DNA from: an uncultured Opitutales bacterium
GTDB lineage: Bacteria > Verrucomicrobiota > Verrucomicrobiia > Opitutales > Intestinicryptomonadaceae
Direction of reading: 5' to 3'
Assembly: GCA_900552245.1 (NCBI GenBank)
Contig: URYY01000013.1
Span: forward strand, 1 to 24,576
DNA: 24,576 nt
Within the stretch, counting starts at the first letter, position 1, and each line of letters opens with the position of its first letter. This document shows, in pieces, positions 16,507-24,186 of the stretch. A program made the position numbers and the translations under genes. The notes beneath the pieces were generated by a model. That model saw only the letters and a list, made by a program, of their open reading frames with translations, had not been told where the DNA came from and ran no database searches.

Positions 16507-17409
16507 TTAACTTCCATTATTTTCAAAGCGCCTCTTTAATTCGCCGAGAAATATTTTTGCAGCTTCCGAAAAATATCTGTCCTTTTTCCAAACTATGTTA
16601 AGTTCAGCTTCTACTTTTGGCATAAGCGGTCGGAAGCACAAGTTGCTAGTGGGGCTAGTGTCGGCAAGTTTATCCAAGGTCAGCGCACATCCTACGCCCT
16701 CTTTTACCATTATTGCGGCGTTGTAAATTAGATTGTAACTTGCTGCTATTTTAAATTTAGAAAGGTCTTCACCTAGCCACTCCACTAGATCGTTTCTTGA
16801 GTGCGACTTGTTTGCAACTTGGCGCGACACTAACAGCGCCTGATTAAACAAATCCTTCTTCTGTATGCGCTTTTTTGCAGAAAGGGGATTGTCGCTTCTC
16901 ATTAAAAGCCCCCAAGTGTCTTTGTAGGGAAGTGTCAGATAATCGTATTTAGAGAGGTCTGCCGGCTGTATTAAAAGCCCGAAATCCAATAGCCCCCTGT
17001 CTAGCTTTTCAGTTACATCGTCGGCGTTGCCGCTAAAGAGGTGGTAGCATATATTGGGGTTTGTCTCTCTCAGATCCCTAACTATAGACGCAATCTGGCC
17101 CATTGCGCAAGTTTCGCCGCCGCCTATATATACATGTCCGGAAACTTCCGTCCCCTGCCTGGAAAATTCGGCTTGCGTGCGCTGAACCATATCCAAGATT
17201 TCCTCCGCTCTCTTTTTTAGCAGAATTCCTTCCGGCGTTAGGCTTATGCTGTGGCTGCCCCTTTGGAATAATTTGTGGCCCAGCTCGTACTCCAAATCCA
17301 TAAGCTGCCTCGAAAGAGTAGGTTGGGTTACGTGCAGAATGTTTGCAGCCGCAGTTATACTGCCCTCGCGCGCGACGGCCATAAAGTACTTTAGCACTCT
17401 TAGCTCCAT
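16507..17409 (-). CDS. LysR-type transcriptional regulator
   Basis: A 300-residue regulator, the normal LTTR size. The N-terminal winged helix-turn-helix runs MELRVLKYFMAVAREGSITAAANILHVTQPTLSRQLMDLE (residues 1-40, described here by its ends MELRVLKYF and SRQLMDLE). An inducer-binding periplasmic-protein-like domain follows from about residue 90. ATG 17409 is chosen because AAGGAG lies 5 bases upstream and the conserved MELR start is at residue 1; an upstream in-frame start at 17466 would run through the operator. It is divergent from the flavodoxin gene across a gap holding a perfect LTTR palindrome, so it very likely controls that gene and itself. Confidence 0.93.
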   Translation of the reverse strand: MELRVLKYFMAVAREGSITAAANILHVTQPTLSRQLMDLEYELGHKLFQRGSHSISLTPEGILLKKRAEEILDMVQRTQAEFSRQGTEVSGHVYIGGGETCAMGQIASIVRDLRETNPNICYHLFSGNADDVTEKLDRGLLDFGLLIQPADLSKYDYLTLPYKDTWGLLMRSDNPLSAKKRIQKKDLFNQALLVSRQVANKSHSRNDLVEWLGEDLSKFKIAASYNLIYNAAIMVKEGVGCALTLDKLADTSPTSNLCFRPLMPKVEAELNIVWKKDRYFSEAAKIFLGELKRRFENNGS

Positions 17410-17450
17410 AAAATCTCCTTGCTGATTTGATTCTAGTCTTACCTGAGTTT

Positions 17451-17517
17451 TATGCTTGTCAAGCATATCTTGCTATAATATATAAGTATTTGCTATTTCA
17501 GAAAATTTTGCGATAAT
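17451..17517 (+). promoter_or_regulatory. LysR operator and promoter for the flavodoxin gene (copy A of a 67-base element)
   Basis: A perfect 8+1+8 palindrome TATGCTTGTCAAGCATA (17451-17467) contains T-N11-A and is centred about 65 bases before the predicted transcript start. A second T-N11-A box, ATAAGTATTTGCTAT (17482-17496), is centred 30 bases further on and overlaps the -35 TTGCTA (17490-17495). GATAAT (17512-17517) is the -10. This is the classic LTTR recognition/activation site layout. On the minus strand the palindrome contains TTGACA (17457-17462) with TAGAAT (17430-17435) 21 bases on, so the regulator may also repress lysR. Confidence 0.85.
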
Positions 17518-17540
17518 TGAAGCGAAAGGAAGAAGTTAAT

Positions 17541-18083
17541 ATGTCTAAAAAAGTTTTAATAATTTCAACTAGCCCGCGCAAGAACAGCAATTCCGACATT
17601 CTCGCCGACGAATTTGCAAAAGGGGCTACTGAGGCTTCAGCGGAGGTCGAGAAAATCAATTTGTCGCAAAAGAGCATATCATTTTGCCGCGGTTGCCTTG
17701 CTTGCCAAAAAACTAAGAGATGCGTAATCCGCGACGACGCCGAGGCCATCATAGAAAAGATGCGAAATTCAGACGTCATTTTATTTGCAACTCCCGTTTA
17801 CTTCTACGAGATGTGCGGGCAGATGAAGACTCTTTTAGATAGGACAAACCCCATATTTGCCTCCAACTACAAGTTTAGGGACATATATCTGATTGCGTGC
17901 GCCGCAGATAGCGACAAAAATGCGATTAATGGTGCCGTAAACGGCCTTGGCGGCTGGATAGCCTGCTTTGACAAGGCGAGCCTCAAAGCCTCCTTGGCGG
18001 GCGTGGGTGTTTGCGATGCGGGCGAGGTTTCAAAGCAAAAATCGCTTTTGCGCAAGGCCTATGAAATGGGAAAGAGTATATAG
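17541..18083 (+). CDS. Flavodoxin-fold FMN reductase with iron-sulfur-flavoprotein cysteine motif
   Basis: A 180-residue NADPH-dependent FMN reductase-like protein. The FMN phosphate loop is STSPRKNSNS (residues 9-18), and ATPVYFYEMCGQMKTLLDR (about 88-106) is the family's flavin-contact segment. Cysteines C49, C52, C55 and C61 make a CX2CX2CX5C pattern as in iron-sulfur flavoproteins (Isf) that bind a 4Fe-4S cluster near FMN; whether a cluster is bound here is inference. ATG 17541 follows a strong AAAGGAAG SD, and an in-frame TTG at 17517 lies on the -10 and is rejected. It is the first gene under the LysR-controlled promoter. Confidence 0.9.
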   Translation: MSKKVLIISTSPRKNSNSDILADEFAKGATEASAEVEKINLSQKSISFCRGCLACQKTKRCVIRDDAEAIIEKMRNSDVILFATPVYFYEMCGQMKTLLDRTNPIFASNYKFRDIYLIACAADSDKNAINGAVNGLGGWIACFDKASLKASLAGVGVCDAGEVSKQKSLLRKAYEMGKSI

Positions 18084-18120
18084 AGCTTTTTAACATATAA
18101 AATACGAGGATTTTTACAAA

Positions 18121-19206
18121 ATGAATAAGAACTTAATGAAAATGTTTCTGCCTCTCTTTTGCCTTTGCGCGGTTTCAAACGCAAGTGGCGGCGGCGAAAA
18201 GCCCGCTCGCAGTGCGGCGGCAATGCCGGATAGGGGAGGGGATAACTATGTGCCCTACGAGGATAGAACGGGGGGAGAATCAATAGTTTACTTTACGCGC
18301 AAATTAGACGCTCAAGGGCTTATCGAGGCCTATGACAAAGTTGCCTTTGACTTGGTCGGGAATGTCGGTGTAAAGCTCCATACGGGCGAGAGAAACGGCC
18401 CGAATATCATACCGCGCGAATGGGTTAAAACACTCCTTCAAAAGCGCCTGCCCGACGCCAAAATAGTTGAGACAAACACCTATTACGAGGGCGATAGATA
18501 CACGACTAAAAAGCACCGCAAAACTCTAGAAATAAACGGCTGGACCTTTTGCCCAGTGGATATTTTGGACGAAGATGCAACTGCCACTCTGCCCGTGAAG
18601 GGCGGCAAGTGGTTTAAGGAAATGTCGGTAGGCAAGAATCTAAAGAATTACGATTCCCTTCTTGTGCTTACCCACTTTAAGGGGCACACCATGGGAGGCT
18701 TTGGAGGCAGCAACAAAAATATAGGCATAGGCTGTGCAGACGGTCGCATAGGCAAGGCTTGGATACATTCAACGCCCGGGCAGAGCAACCCCTGGAACAT
18801 CGCAAAAGAGGAATTTATGGAGCGCATGACGGAGTCCGCAAAGTCGGTAGTGGATTTCTTTGGGAAGCGCATATGCTATGTAAACGTGATGCGCAATATG
18901 TCGGTATCCTGCGATTGCGAGGGGGTCGGGGCTGCTCCGGTTGTCACTCCGGATGTGGGTATATTGGCTTCTACCGATATTCTGGCTGTCGATCAGGCTT
19001 GCGTAGACTTGATATACGCAATGACTGAGTCCGAGCACAGAGATATGATAGAGCGCATAGAGAGCCGCCACGGCTTGCGCCAGCTAAGCTACATGAAAGA
19101 GCTTGGCATGGGGCGAGACCGCTATGTGCTTATAGACCTAGATAACGGAGGTAGGCGCATAAGCGCAAAGGAGGCCGTCAAGGGCTTAAAGCCTTTTAAA
19201 AAGTAA
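18121..19206 (+). CDS. Sec-exported DUF362 protein
   Basis: A 361-residue protein with an N-terminal signal peptide (NKNLMKMFLPLFCLCAVSNA, probable cleavage after SNA near residue 21) and a DUF362 body: VGVKLHTGERNGPNIIPREWV, KIVETNTYYEGDRYTT, LLVLTHFKGHTMGGFGGSNKNIGIGCADGRIGKAW and ILASTDILAVDQACVDLIYAM. It is clearly a different subfamily from the Tat-exported DUF362 protein on the other side of lysR. A GAGGA lies 11 bases upstream of the ATG. It follows the flavodoxin gene by 37 bases and is probably co-transcribed under the LysR operator. Its reaction is unknown; a flavodoxin or Fe-S partner is plausible. Confidence 0.88.
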   Translation: MNKNLMKMFLPLFCLCAVSNASGGGEKPARSAAAMPDRGGDNYVPYEDRTGGESIVYFTRKLDAQGLIEAYDKVAFDLVGNVGVKLHTGERNGPNIIPREWVKTLLQKRLPDAKIVETNTYYEGDRYTTKKHRKTLEINGWTFCPVDILDEDATATLPVKGGKWFKEMSVGKNLKNYDSLLVLTHFKGHTMGGFGGSNKNIGIGCADGRIGKAWIHSTPGQSNPWNIAKEEFMERMTESAKSVVDFFGKRICYVNVMRNMSVSCDCEGVGAAPVVTPDVGILASTDILAVDQACVDLIYAMTESEHRDMIERIESRHGLRQLSYMKELGMGRDRYVLIDLDNGGRRISAKEAVKGLKPFKK

Positions 19207-19238
19207 AATTTGGATTTAACAATAAAACTTGCTAATCT

Positions 19239-20102
19239 ATGAAACTTATAAAGGACAGGGAATTTGAAGGCGAAAGACCCTTGTTTTTCGCAAGGGATGT
19301 AAAGTTGGAAAACGTCACTATCCACGCCGGAGAGTCCGCTTTAAAACACTGCCAGAATATATGCGCTGCAAACTGCCGCTTTGAGGGCAAGTATCCGTTT
19401 TGGCACAACGACGGTTTTAAAATTAAAAATAGCTTATTTACGGAGGGTGCGAGGGCTGCAATATGGTATTCTAAAAATATGCTGATGCTCGATACCATAG
19501 TGGAGGCCCCAAAGATGTTTAGAGATATGGACGGAATGCGCGTAGAAAATTCGCGCTTTCCAAACGCGCTTGAAACCCTTTGGCACTGCGCGAACGTCGA
19601 GCTTAAAAACGTAAGTTTTGACAAGGCCGACTATCTGTTTTTGCAGAGCCGAGACATTTGGATTGAGGATTTAAAGTTAAATGGCAACTACTCCTTTCAG
19701 TACTGCAAAAATATGGAAATTAGAAATTCCATAATAAATTCTAAAGACGCCTTTTGGAATACGGAGAATGTATCGATTTACGACTCTGTAATCGACGGCG
19801 AATACTTGGGCTGGCACTCAAAGAATCTGAAACTTGTAAATTGCAAAATCTCAGGCACACAGCCCCTTTGCTACGCCGAGAATTTGGAAATGCAAAATTG
19901 CACCATGGCTGAAGATGCTGATTTATGCTTTGAGTATAGTACGCTGAATGCCGAAATAAAGGGGGCTATTAAGAGTGTTAAGAATCCGTCAGGCGGTTCT
20001 ATAAGTGCGGATTTTATAGGAGAGCTTATTATAGACGAACACTGCCTGAATCCGAAGGCTTGTAAAATTAAAGCGAATGTGGGAAAGTCCGCTCAAATAT
20101 GA
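19239..20102 (+). CDS. DUF3737 family beta-helix protein
   Basis: A 287-residue protein made of short recurring units (for example KNMEIRNSIINSKDAFWNTENVSIYDSVIDGEYLGWHSKNLKLVNC) that would stack as a right-handed parallel beta-helix. It matches the DUF3737 pattern, starting MKLIKDREFEGERPLFFARDVKLENV. No signal peptide is present, so it should be cytoplasmic. The function of the family is not established. It overlaps the C-S lyase start in ATGA, a linkage that suggests a joint role in thiol metabolism. No SD is visible before the ATG, 32 bases after the DUF362 stop. Confidence 0.87.
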   Translation: MKLIKDREFEGERPLFFARDVKLENVTIHAGESALKHCQNICAANCRFEGKYPFWHNDGFKIKNSLFTEGARAAIWYSKNMLMLDTIVEAPKMFRDMDGMRVENSRFPNALETLWHCANVELKNVSFDKADYLFLQSRDIWIEDLKLNGNYSFQYCKNMEIRNSIINSKDAFWNTENVSIYDSVIDGEYLGWHSKNLKLVNCKISGTQPLCYAENLEMQNCTMAEDADLCFEYSTLNAEIKGAIKSVKNPSGGSISADFIGELIIDEHCLNPKACKIKANVGKSAQI

Positions 20103-21256
20103 AGTTTAATTTTGACGAAGTTTTAAATAGGCGCGGAACTTGTTCTGTAAAGTGGGATTTATCTAAGGACGAGCAAGTCCTGCCCATGTGGGTTGCGGAT
20201 ATGGATTTTAAGACATCTCCCGCAGTAATAGAGGCCTTGGAGGCGAGGGCGAGAAGCGGCGTATTTGGCTATGCTTTACCGCCGGAAGAATTTTATTTGT
20301 CTTTGATAGATTGGTTTAAGGGCAGACACTCGGTAAGTTTTAAGCGCGAGTGGCTCCTTTACACGACGGGCGTAGTTCCCGCAGTGTCGGCGATAATACG
20401 GGCTTTGACTTCTCCCGGAGACAAGGTCTTAGTTCAGCAGCCGGTTTACAACTGCTTCTTCTCCTCAATAAGAAACAACTCATGCGAGATTGTCTCGAGC
20501 GATTTGCTTCTAAGAGACGGCAGGTACTATATGGATTTTGAGGATTTGGAGCAAAAGCTTGCCGATCCAAAGCTAAAGGTGTTTTTGCTCTGCCAGCCGC
20601 ACAATCCATCGGGCAGGATATGGACGAGGGAGGAGCTTTCCGAGGTTGGCAGGCTTTGCTTAAAGCACGGAGTCTATGTCCTGTCGGACGAAATCCATTG
20701 CGACTTGCTCTTGGGCGGGCGCAAATACGACTCCTTCCAGAGCTTGGATAGCGAACTTGCAGAAAATTCCGCCACTTGCGTTTCCGTAAGCAAGAGCTTC
20801 AATTTGGCAGGGCTTCACGCGGCAAACATAGTGGCGCGCGACGAATCTATCAGAAAGAGGATAGACAGGGCTTTGAACATAAACGAGGTTTGCGAGATAA
20901 GCCAATTTGCAATCGATGCGCAGATTGCAGCTTACAGGCATTCCGCTGAATGGCTTGACGAACTTCTGCTATATCTAGAGCAAAATTTTAAATTTTTAAA
21001 AAATTATATTGCCGAAAATTTGCCGGCTTTAAAGCCTCTAAATTTGGAGTCCACATACCTGCCTTGGATAGACTGCCGAAATTTGGGGTTAACTAGCGGC
21101 AAAATCTCTGATTTGCTCTTAGAGAAATCGAAGCTTTGGATAAATCCCGGCACTTTGTACGGGGGCTGTGGCGAGGGCTTTATACGCATAAATATAGCCT
21201 GCCCGCGCTCGACTCTCGCGGATGGGCTTGATAGAATGAAAGGCGCTCTAAAGTGA
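20099..21256 (+). CDS. PatB/MalY-type PLP-dependent C-S lyase (cystathionine beta-lyase)
   Basis: A 385-residue fold-type-I aminotransferase-like enzyme. The start NFDEVLNRRGTCSVKWD and LPMWVADMDFKTSPAVIEAL is the PatB/MalY signature. QPHNPSGRIW, SDEIHCDLL (Asp197 contacts the PLP ring nitrogen) and SVSKSFNLAGLH (Lys232 as the Schiff-base lysine) are all intact. Such enzymes split cystathionine, cysteine or cysteine conjugates to thiol or sulfide, pyruvate and ammonia. The overlaps with DUF3737 upstream (ATGA) and the EamA transporter downstream (GTGA) point to translational coupling and perhaps detoxification or salvage of cysteine conjugates. Confidence 0.93.
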   Translation: MKFNFDEVLNRRGTCSVKWDLSKDEQVLPMWVADMDFKTSPAVIEALEARARSGVFGYALPPEEFYLSLIDWFKGRHSVSFKREWLLYTTGVVPAVSAIIRALTSPGDKVLVQQPVYNCFFSSIRNNSCEIVSSDLLLRDGRYYMDFEDLEQKLADPKLKVFLLCQPHNPSGRIWTREELSEVGRLCLKHGVYVLSDEIHCDLLLGGRKYDSFQSLDSELAENSATCVSVSKSFNLAGLHAANIVARDESIRKRIDRALNINEVCEISQFAIDAQIAAYRHSAEWLDELLLYLEQNFKFLKNYIAENLPALKPLNLESTYLPWIDCRNLGLTSGKISDLLLEKSKLWINPGTLYGGCGEGFIRINIACPRSTLADGLDRMKGALK

Positions 21257-22197
21257 AGTCCGAATACACACTGGGTATGAAGATGGGCGTATTGTTGGCT
21301 TATTTTCTAATCTACTTTGTGTGGGGTTCGACTTACTTTTTTATAGGGCTTGCGCTAAAGGATTTTCCGCCCTTTTTGCTAGGGGCTGTGAGGTTTCTTG
21401 CGGCGGCTATAATTCTTCTAATGCTTTGCTCCCTGAGGGGGGAGTGCGTTTTTAGCGCAAAGCTAGTTAAGAGTTCCGCGGTGAGCGGGATAGTCTTGCT
21501 GTTTATAGATATGGCCGTGATAATGCTTGCGCAAAGCTATGTTACAAGCAGCCTCGTAGCCATCGTAGCCTCCTCGACTGCAATTTGGATTATGGCTTTG
21601 GACGTTCCGATGTGGGGTGTTAATTTTAAAAATCCCTGCAAAGTTGTCGGGATAATTGCGGGCTTTTTGGGAGTTGCGATGCTTTTTATAGAGCAGCTAT
21701 TTTCGAGCTTTTCAGCTTCTTCAAAGGGCGAATACGGAATAGCCATTTTAATTTTTGGTTGCATCTCTTGGGCGCTCGGCACGCTTTATGCAAAGTATAA
21801 ATCCTCGCAAACAGAGGGGATAAACGCCTTTGCAGGCGGCGCTTGGCAGATGTTCTTTGCAAGTATTGCATTTTGGATTTGCTCAATAGCTCTGGGCGAA
21901 ATTGGAGATTTTGATTTTAAAAGCGCAAGCAAGACATCTTATGCGGCGCTTGCGTACTTGATATTTTTTGGCTCAATACTGGCCTATTCGGCTTACATAT
22001 GGCTTTTAAAGCTAAGGCCCGCTGCGGAGGTCGGAACACACGCCTACGTAAACCCCGTAGTGGCGCTTCTTCTTGGGGTTTTTATTGGCGGAGAGCGCGT
22101 GTCTGCAATACAGATTGCGGGGCTTGCCATAATTCTTGGAAGTGTCGCTATGGCTACATTGGCAAAACCTAAAAAGACTTTTATAGAAAATGAATAG
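21253..22197 (+). CDS. EamA/DMT-family transporter
   Basis: A 314-residue inner-membrane protein with two five-helix EamA repeats, about ten membrane segments. The start LIYFVWGSTYFFIGLALKDFPPFLLGAVRFLAAA is the typical first repeat. The second repeat ends with HAYVNPVVALLLGVFIGGERVSAIQIAGLAIILGSV. GTG 21253 overlaps the lyase stop (GTGA) and has AAAGG 9 bases upstream; ATG 21277 (8 codons later) lacks an SD but would still keep all helices. The family exports amino acids and other small metabolites, so after a C-S lyase a thiol or amino-acid substrate is possible, though unproven. Confidence 0.9.
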   Translation: MKSEYTLGMKMGVLLAYFLIYFVWGSTYFFIGLALKDFPPFLLGAVRFLAAAIILLMLCSLRGECVFSAKLVKSSAVSGIVLLFIDMAVIMLAQSYVTSSLVAIVASSTAIWIMALDVPMWGVNFKNPCKVVGIIAGFLGVAMLFIEQLFSSFSASSKGEYGIAILIFGCISWALGTLYAKYKSSQTEGINAFAGGAWQMFFASIAFWICSIALGEIGDFDFKSASKTSYAALAYLIFFGSILAYSAYIWLLKLRPAAEVGTHAYVNPVVALLLGVFIGGERVSAIQIAGLAIILGSVAMATLAKPKKTFIENE

Positions 22198-23416
22198 CTT
22201 AAACCCTACAAGTTCATCGCAGAGATACATAATTTTAGACGCAATTCGCGGCTTTGCGCTGCTTGGCATATGCCTTGCAAACTATCCGGAGTTTTCGCTC
22301 TACAGCTTCTTGCCTGAGTCTCTGGCGGCTAGCTTCCCAAGCTTTGATGCGGATAGGATTTTGCGCTACTTTTTGTACATATTTGTGGACGGAAAGTTCT
22401 ATAGCATATTTTCGATTTTATTTGGAATAGGCTTTTCCATAATTCTTTTGAATGCCAAGAAAAAGGGCGCAGATGGGATAGCTTTCTTTTACAGGCGAAT
22501 GATTGTATTGGCTATCATAGGCTTTTTGCATCTGATGTTTATTTGGAGTGGAGACATAGTCTTGCTGTACGCGCTAATTGGAATGTTTCTTCCTTTATTT
22601 TTAAAGTTGCCCGACGGAAAAATAATTCGGATAGCGCTGGTGTTGCTATTTATCCCCGCGCTTTTAGATTTCGCAAAGGACGCAAGTTCCGGGAGCTTTG
22701 ACTTGGCTAAGCCCGCTGTTTATGCGCAAAACTATGTGAACTCCATTTACGGGATAAACGACGGCAATTTTCACACTTGGCTTCGCGATTCCCAAAGCTA
22801 CGGGCAGGTTTTTCAGTTTTTGATTCAGGGGGCTCTGGTCAGAGTGCAAGAGATTGTGGGCGGGCACAGAATTTTCAAAGTTTTGGCTTTGTTTTTAATA
22901 GGCTTTTGTGTTGGAAGAAATGCTATTTATGCGAATTTAGCGTCATGGAAAGTGCTACTAAAACAGCTTGTGCTTTGGGGTTTTGTAGCCGGCGGGCCAC
23001 TGTCTTTGCTATACGCATTTAGCGCTATGAACGGACATCTTTGGGGCGACGGAATGCACTCGCTTTTATACGCCTTAAGCGTAGTTCCAATGGCTCTTGC
23101 CTACATGGCGGGGATATCGCTTTTCTTTCTGGTTTGTCCTGCAAATCCTGCCTTTAAACTATTTTCATACCCTGGAAGGCTTGCGCTGAGCAACTATATA
23201 TCCCAGTCAGTGATAGGAATGTTTATATTCTACGGCATAGGTTTAGGCTTGGGGGCAAGCCTTGGGCTATCCAGAGTAGAGCTAATTGCGCTATGTGTAT
23301 TTGCATTTCAGGTGCTCTTTAGCTTTGTGTGGCTTAACTTCTTTAATTTTGGACCGCTTGAGTGGATTTGGAGAATGTTGACGTACGGGAAATTTTTGCC
23401 GCTAAAAAATAGCTGA
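22190..23416 (+). CDS. DUF418 family membrane protein
   Basis: A 408-residue polytopic inner-membrane protein with roughly ten hydrophobic segments. It begins with RYIILDAIRGFALLGICLANYPEF, the DUF418/YeiB N-terminal signature. FVDGKFYSIFSILFGIGF follows, and the C-terminal block has YPGRLALSNYISQSVIGMFIFYG and FNFGPLEWIWRMLTYGKFLP. The family is related to acyltransferase-type membrane proteins and is thought to act in transport or envelope modification; the substrate is unknown. The ATG overlaps the EamA end by 8 bases, so the two are translationally coupled. Confidence 0.9.
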   Translation: MNSLNPTSSSQRYIILDAIRGFALLGICLANYPEFSLYSFLPESLAASFPSFDADRILRYFLYIFVDGKFYSIFSILFGIGFSIILLNAKKKGADGIAFFYRRMIVLAIIGFLHLMFIWSGDIVLLYALIGMFLPLFLKLPDGKIIRIALVLLFIPALLDFAKDASSGSFDLAKPAVYAQNYVNSIYGINDGNFHTWLRDSQSYGQVFQFLIQGALVRVQEIVGGHRIFKVLALFLIGFCVGRNAIYANLASWKVLLKQLVLWGFVAGGPLSLLYAFSAMNGHLWGDGMHSLLYALSVVPMALAYMAGISLFFLVCPANPAFKLFSYPGRLALSNYISQSVIGMFIFYGIGLGLGASLGLSRVELIALCVFAFQVLFSFVWLNFFNFGPLEWIWRMLTYGKFLPLKNS

Positions 23417-23421
23417 ATTTA

Positions 23422-23437
23422 ACAAATTGGAATTTGT
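23422..23437. repeat. Perfect 7-base inverted repeat just before a start codon
   Basis: ACAAATT-GG-AATTTGT fills 23422-23437, directly before the ATG at 23438. It may be chance, a small operator, or an RNA fold that hides the GGAA which would otherwise act as SD. The 2-base loop makes a simple hairpin unlikely. Confidence 0.35.
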
Positions 23438-23872
23438 ATGAAATTTTTAAGGCGCATTTTTTTAATATTAGTCTATATGCTTCTATCCGGATTTTTATTT
23501 GGAGATTTTGCGATGAAAGTACTTGTTGTAATAGATGGGAAGGCCTTTGAGGCGGCTTTGCAAAATAATTCGGCGGCGGCCGACTTTTACTCGATGTTGC
23601 CGCTTGAATTGGAATTTGAAGATTTTGCCTCTGCTGAAAAAATCGCCTTCTTAAAGCGCAAGCTTAACACAAAGGATTCTCCGGATGGCTACAAGGGCAG
23701 TGCGGGCGACATAAATTACTACGCCCCATGGGGGAATCTAGCGATATTTTATAAGGATTCCAAATTTGCAAGGGGGCTTGTTCACTTGGGAAGTATCGAC
23801 AAGGGGGCGCTTGAAAAGCTCTCAAAGAGAGATGGAAAATTTAAAATAAAAATAGAAAAGTTTGAAAAATAA
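23438..23872 (+). CDS. Exported or membrane-anchored cyclophilin-like domain protein
   Basis: A 144-residue protein. Residues 1-22 (KFLRRIFLILVYMLLSGFLFG) form a signal peptide or anchor. The remainder resembles the bacterial cyclophilin-like fold family (Cyclophil_like type): VLVVIDGKAFEAALQNNSAAADFYSMLPLELEFEDFASAEKIAFL, then GDINYYAPWGNLAIFYKD and a C-terminal LVHLGSI strand. These small proteins are not proven prolyl isomerases. An internal ATG (23513, MKVLVV) would give the cytoplasmic form. It follows DUF418 by 21 bases and often accompanies flavodoxin and alpha/beta hydrolase genes in host-associated bacteria, which fits the content here. Confidence 0.82.
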   Translation: MKFLRRIFLILVYMLLSGFLFGDFAMKVLVVIDGKAFEAALQNNSAAADFYSMLPLELEFEDFASAEKIAFLKRKLNTKDSPDGYKGSAGDINYYAPWGNLAIFYKDSKFARGLVHLGSIDKGALEKLSKRDGKFKIKIEKFEK

Positions 23873-24091
23873 ATTGCCAATTAGCTGTGTTTGTAGAATC
23901 GGCTAAATTTTCTAATTTGTAAAAGTGTCTGTTTTTATTTTGGCAATTGAGTTAAAGTAGGCTTTATATCGGCTTGTTTGCATGATTTATTGCAGATTAG
24001 CCTTTGCGTGCCGTAGATATTTTAAATTTCTCTTCCGCTAGCTTAATGTATTTTTAGGAGCTTAATATTGGCTTGTAGCGGCAAAATCTAT
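23873..24091. other. Non-coding AT-rich part of the gap before the alpha/beta hydrolase
   Basis: The gap between the cyclophilin-like gene and the hydrolase is 314 bases. Its first 219 bases show no gene, tRNA or U-tailed hairpin. AATTGCCAA (23872-23880) and TTGGCAATT (23940-23948) are inverted repeats 59 bases apart, too far for a terminator. The rest of the gap is the second copy of the LysR element plus the leader. Confidence 0.55.
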
Positions 24092-24158
24092 TATGCTTTT
24101 AAAGCATATCGCACTATAAAATATAAGTATTTGCTATTTTTTTAAAATTTGCGATAAT
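24092..24158 (+). promoter_or_regulatory. LysR operator and promoter for the alpha/beta hydrolase gene (copy B of the 67-base element)
   Basis: The same layout as at 17451-17517, at a constant offset of 6641: palindrome TATGCTTTTAAAGCATA (24092-24108), second box ATAAGTATTTGCTAT (24123-24137) and -10 GATAAT (24153-24158). By hand count 56 of 67 bases are identical. The two palindrome differences sit at mirror positions and keep the palindrome perfect. No lysR gene lies next to this copy within the window, so the regulator at 16507-17409 probably acts here in trans. Confidence 0.83.
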
Positions 24159-24186
24159 GCCTGCGTGAAAGGAAAGGAATTTTTAA

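Noticed and set aside
17410..17466. Longer LysR protein starting at 17466
   Set aside because: The extra residues would cover the operator palindrome. The family start MELR with an AAGGAG SD is at 17409.
17474..17479. A perfect TATAAT between the two LysR boxes as the -10 of the flavodoxin gene
   Set aside because: The hexamer is changed to TATAAA in the second copy, and it lies between the two operator boxes rather than downstream. GATAAT at 17512 and 24153 is conserved and correctly placed relative to the SD.
23872..23948. AATTGCCAA/TTGGCAATT inverted repeat as terminator of the cyclophilin-like gene
   Set aside because: The arms are 59 bases apart, AT-rich and not followed by a U run.
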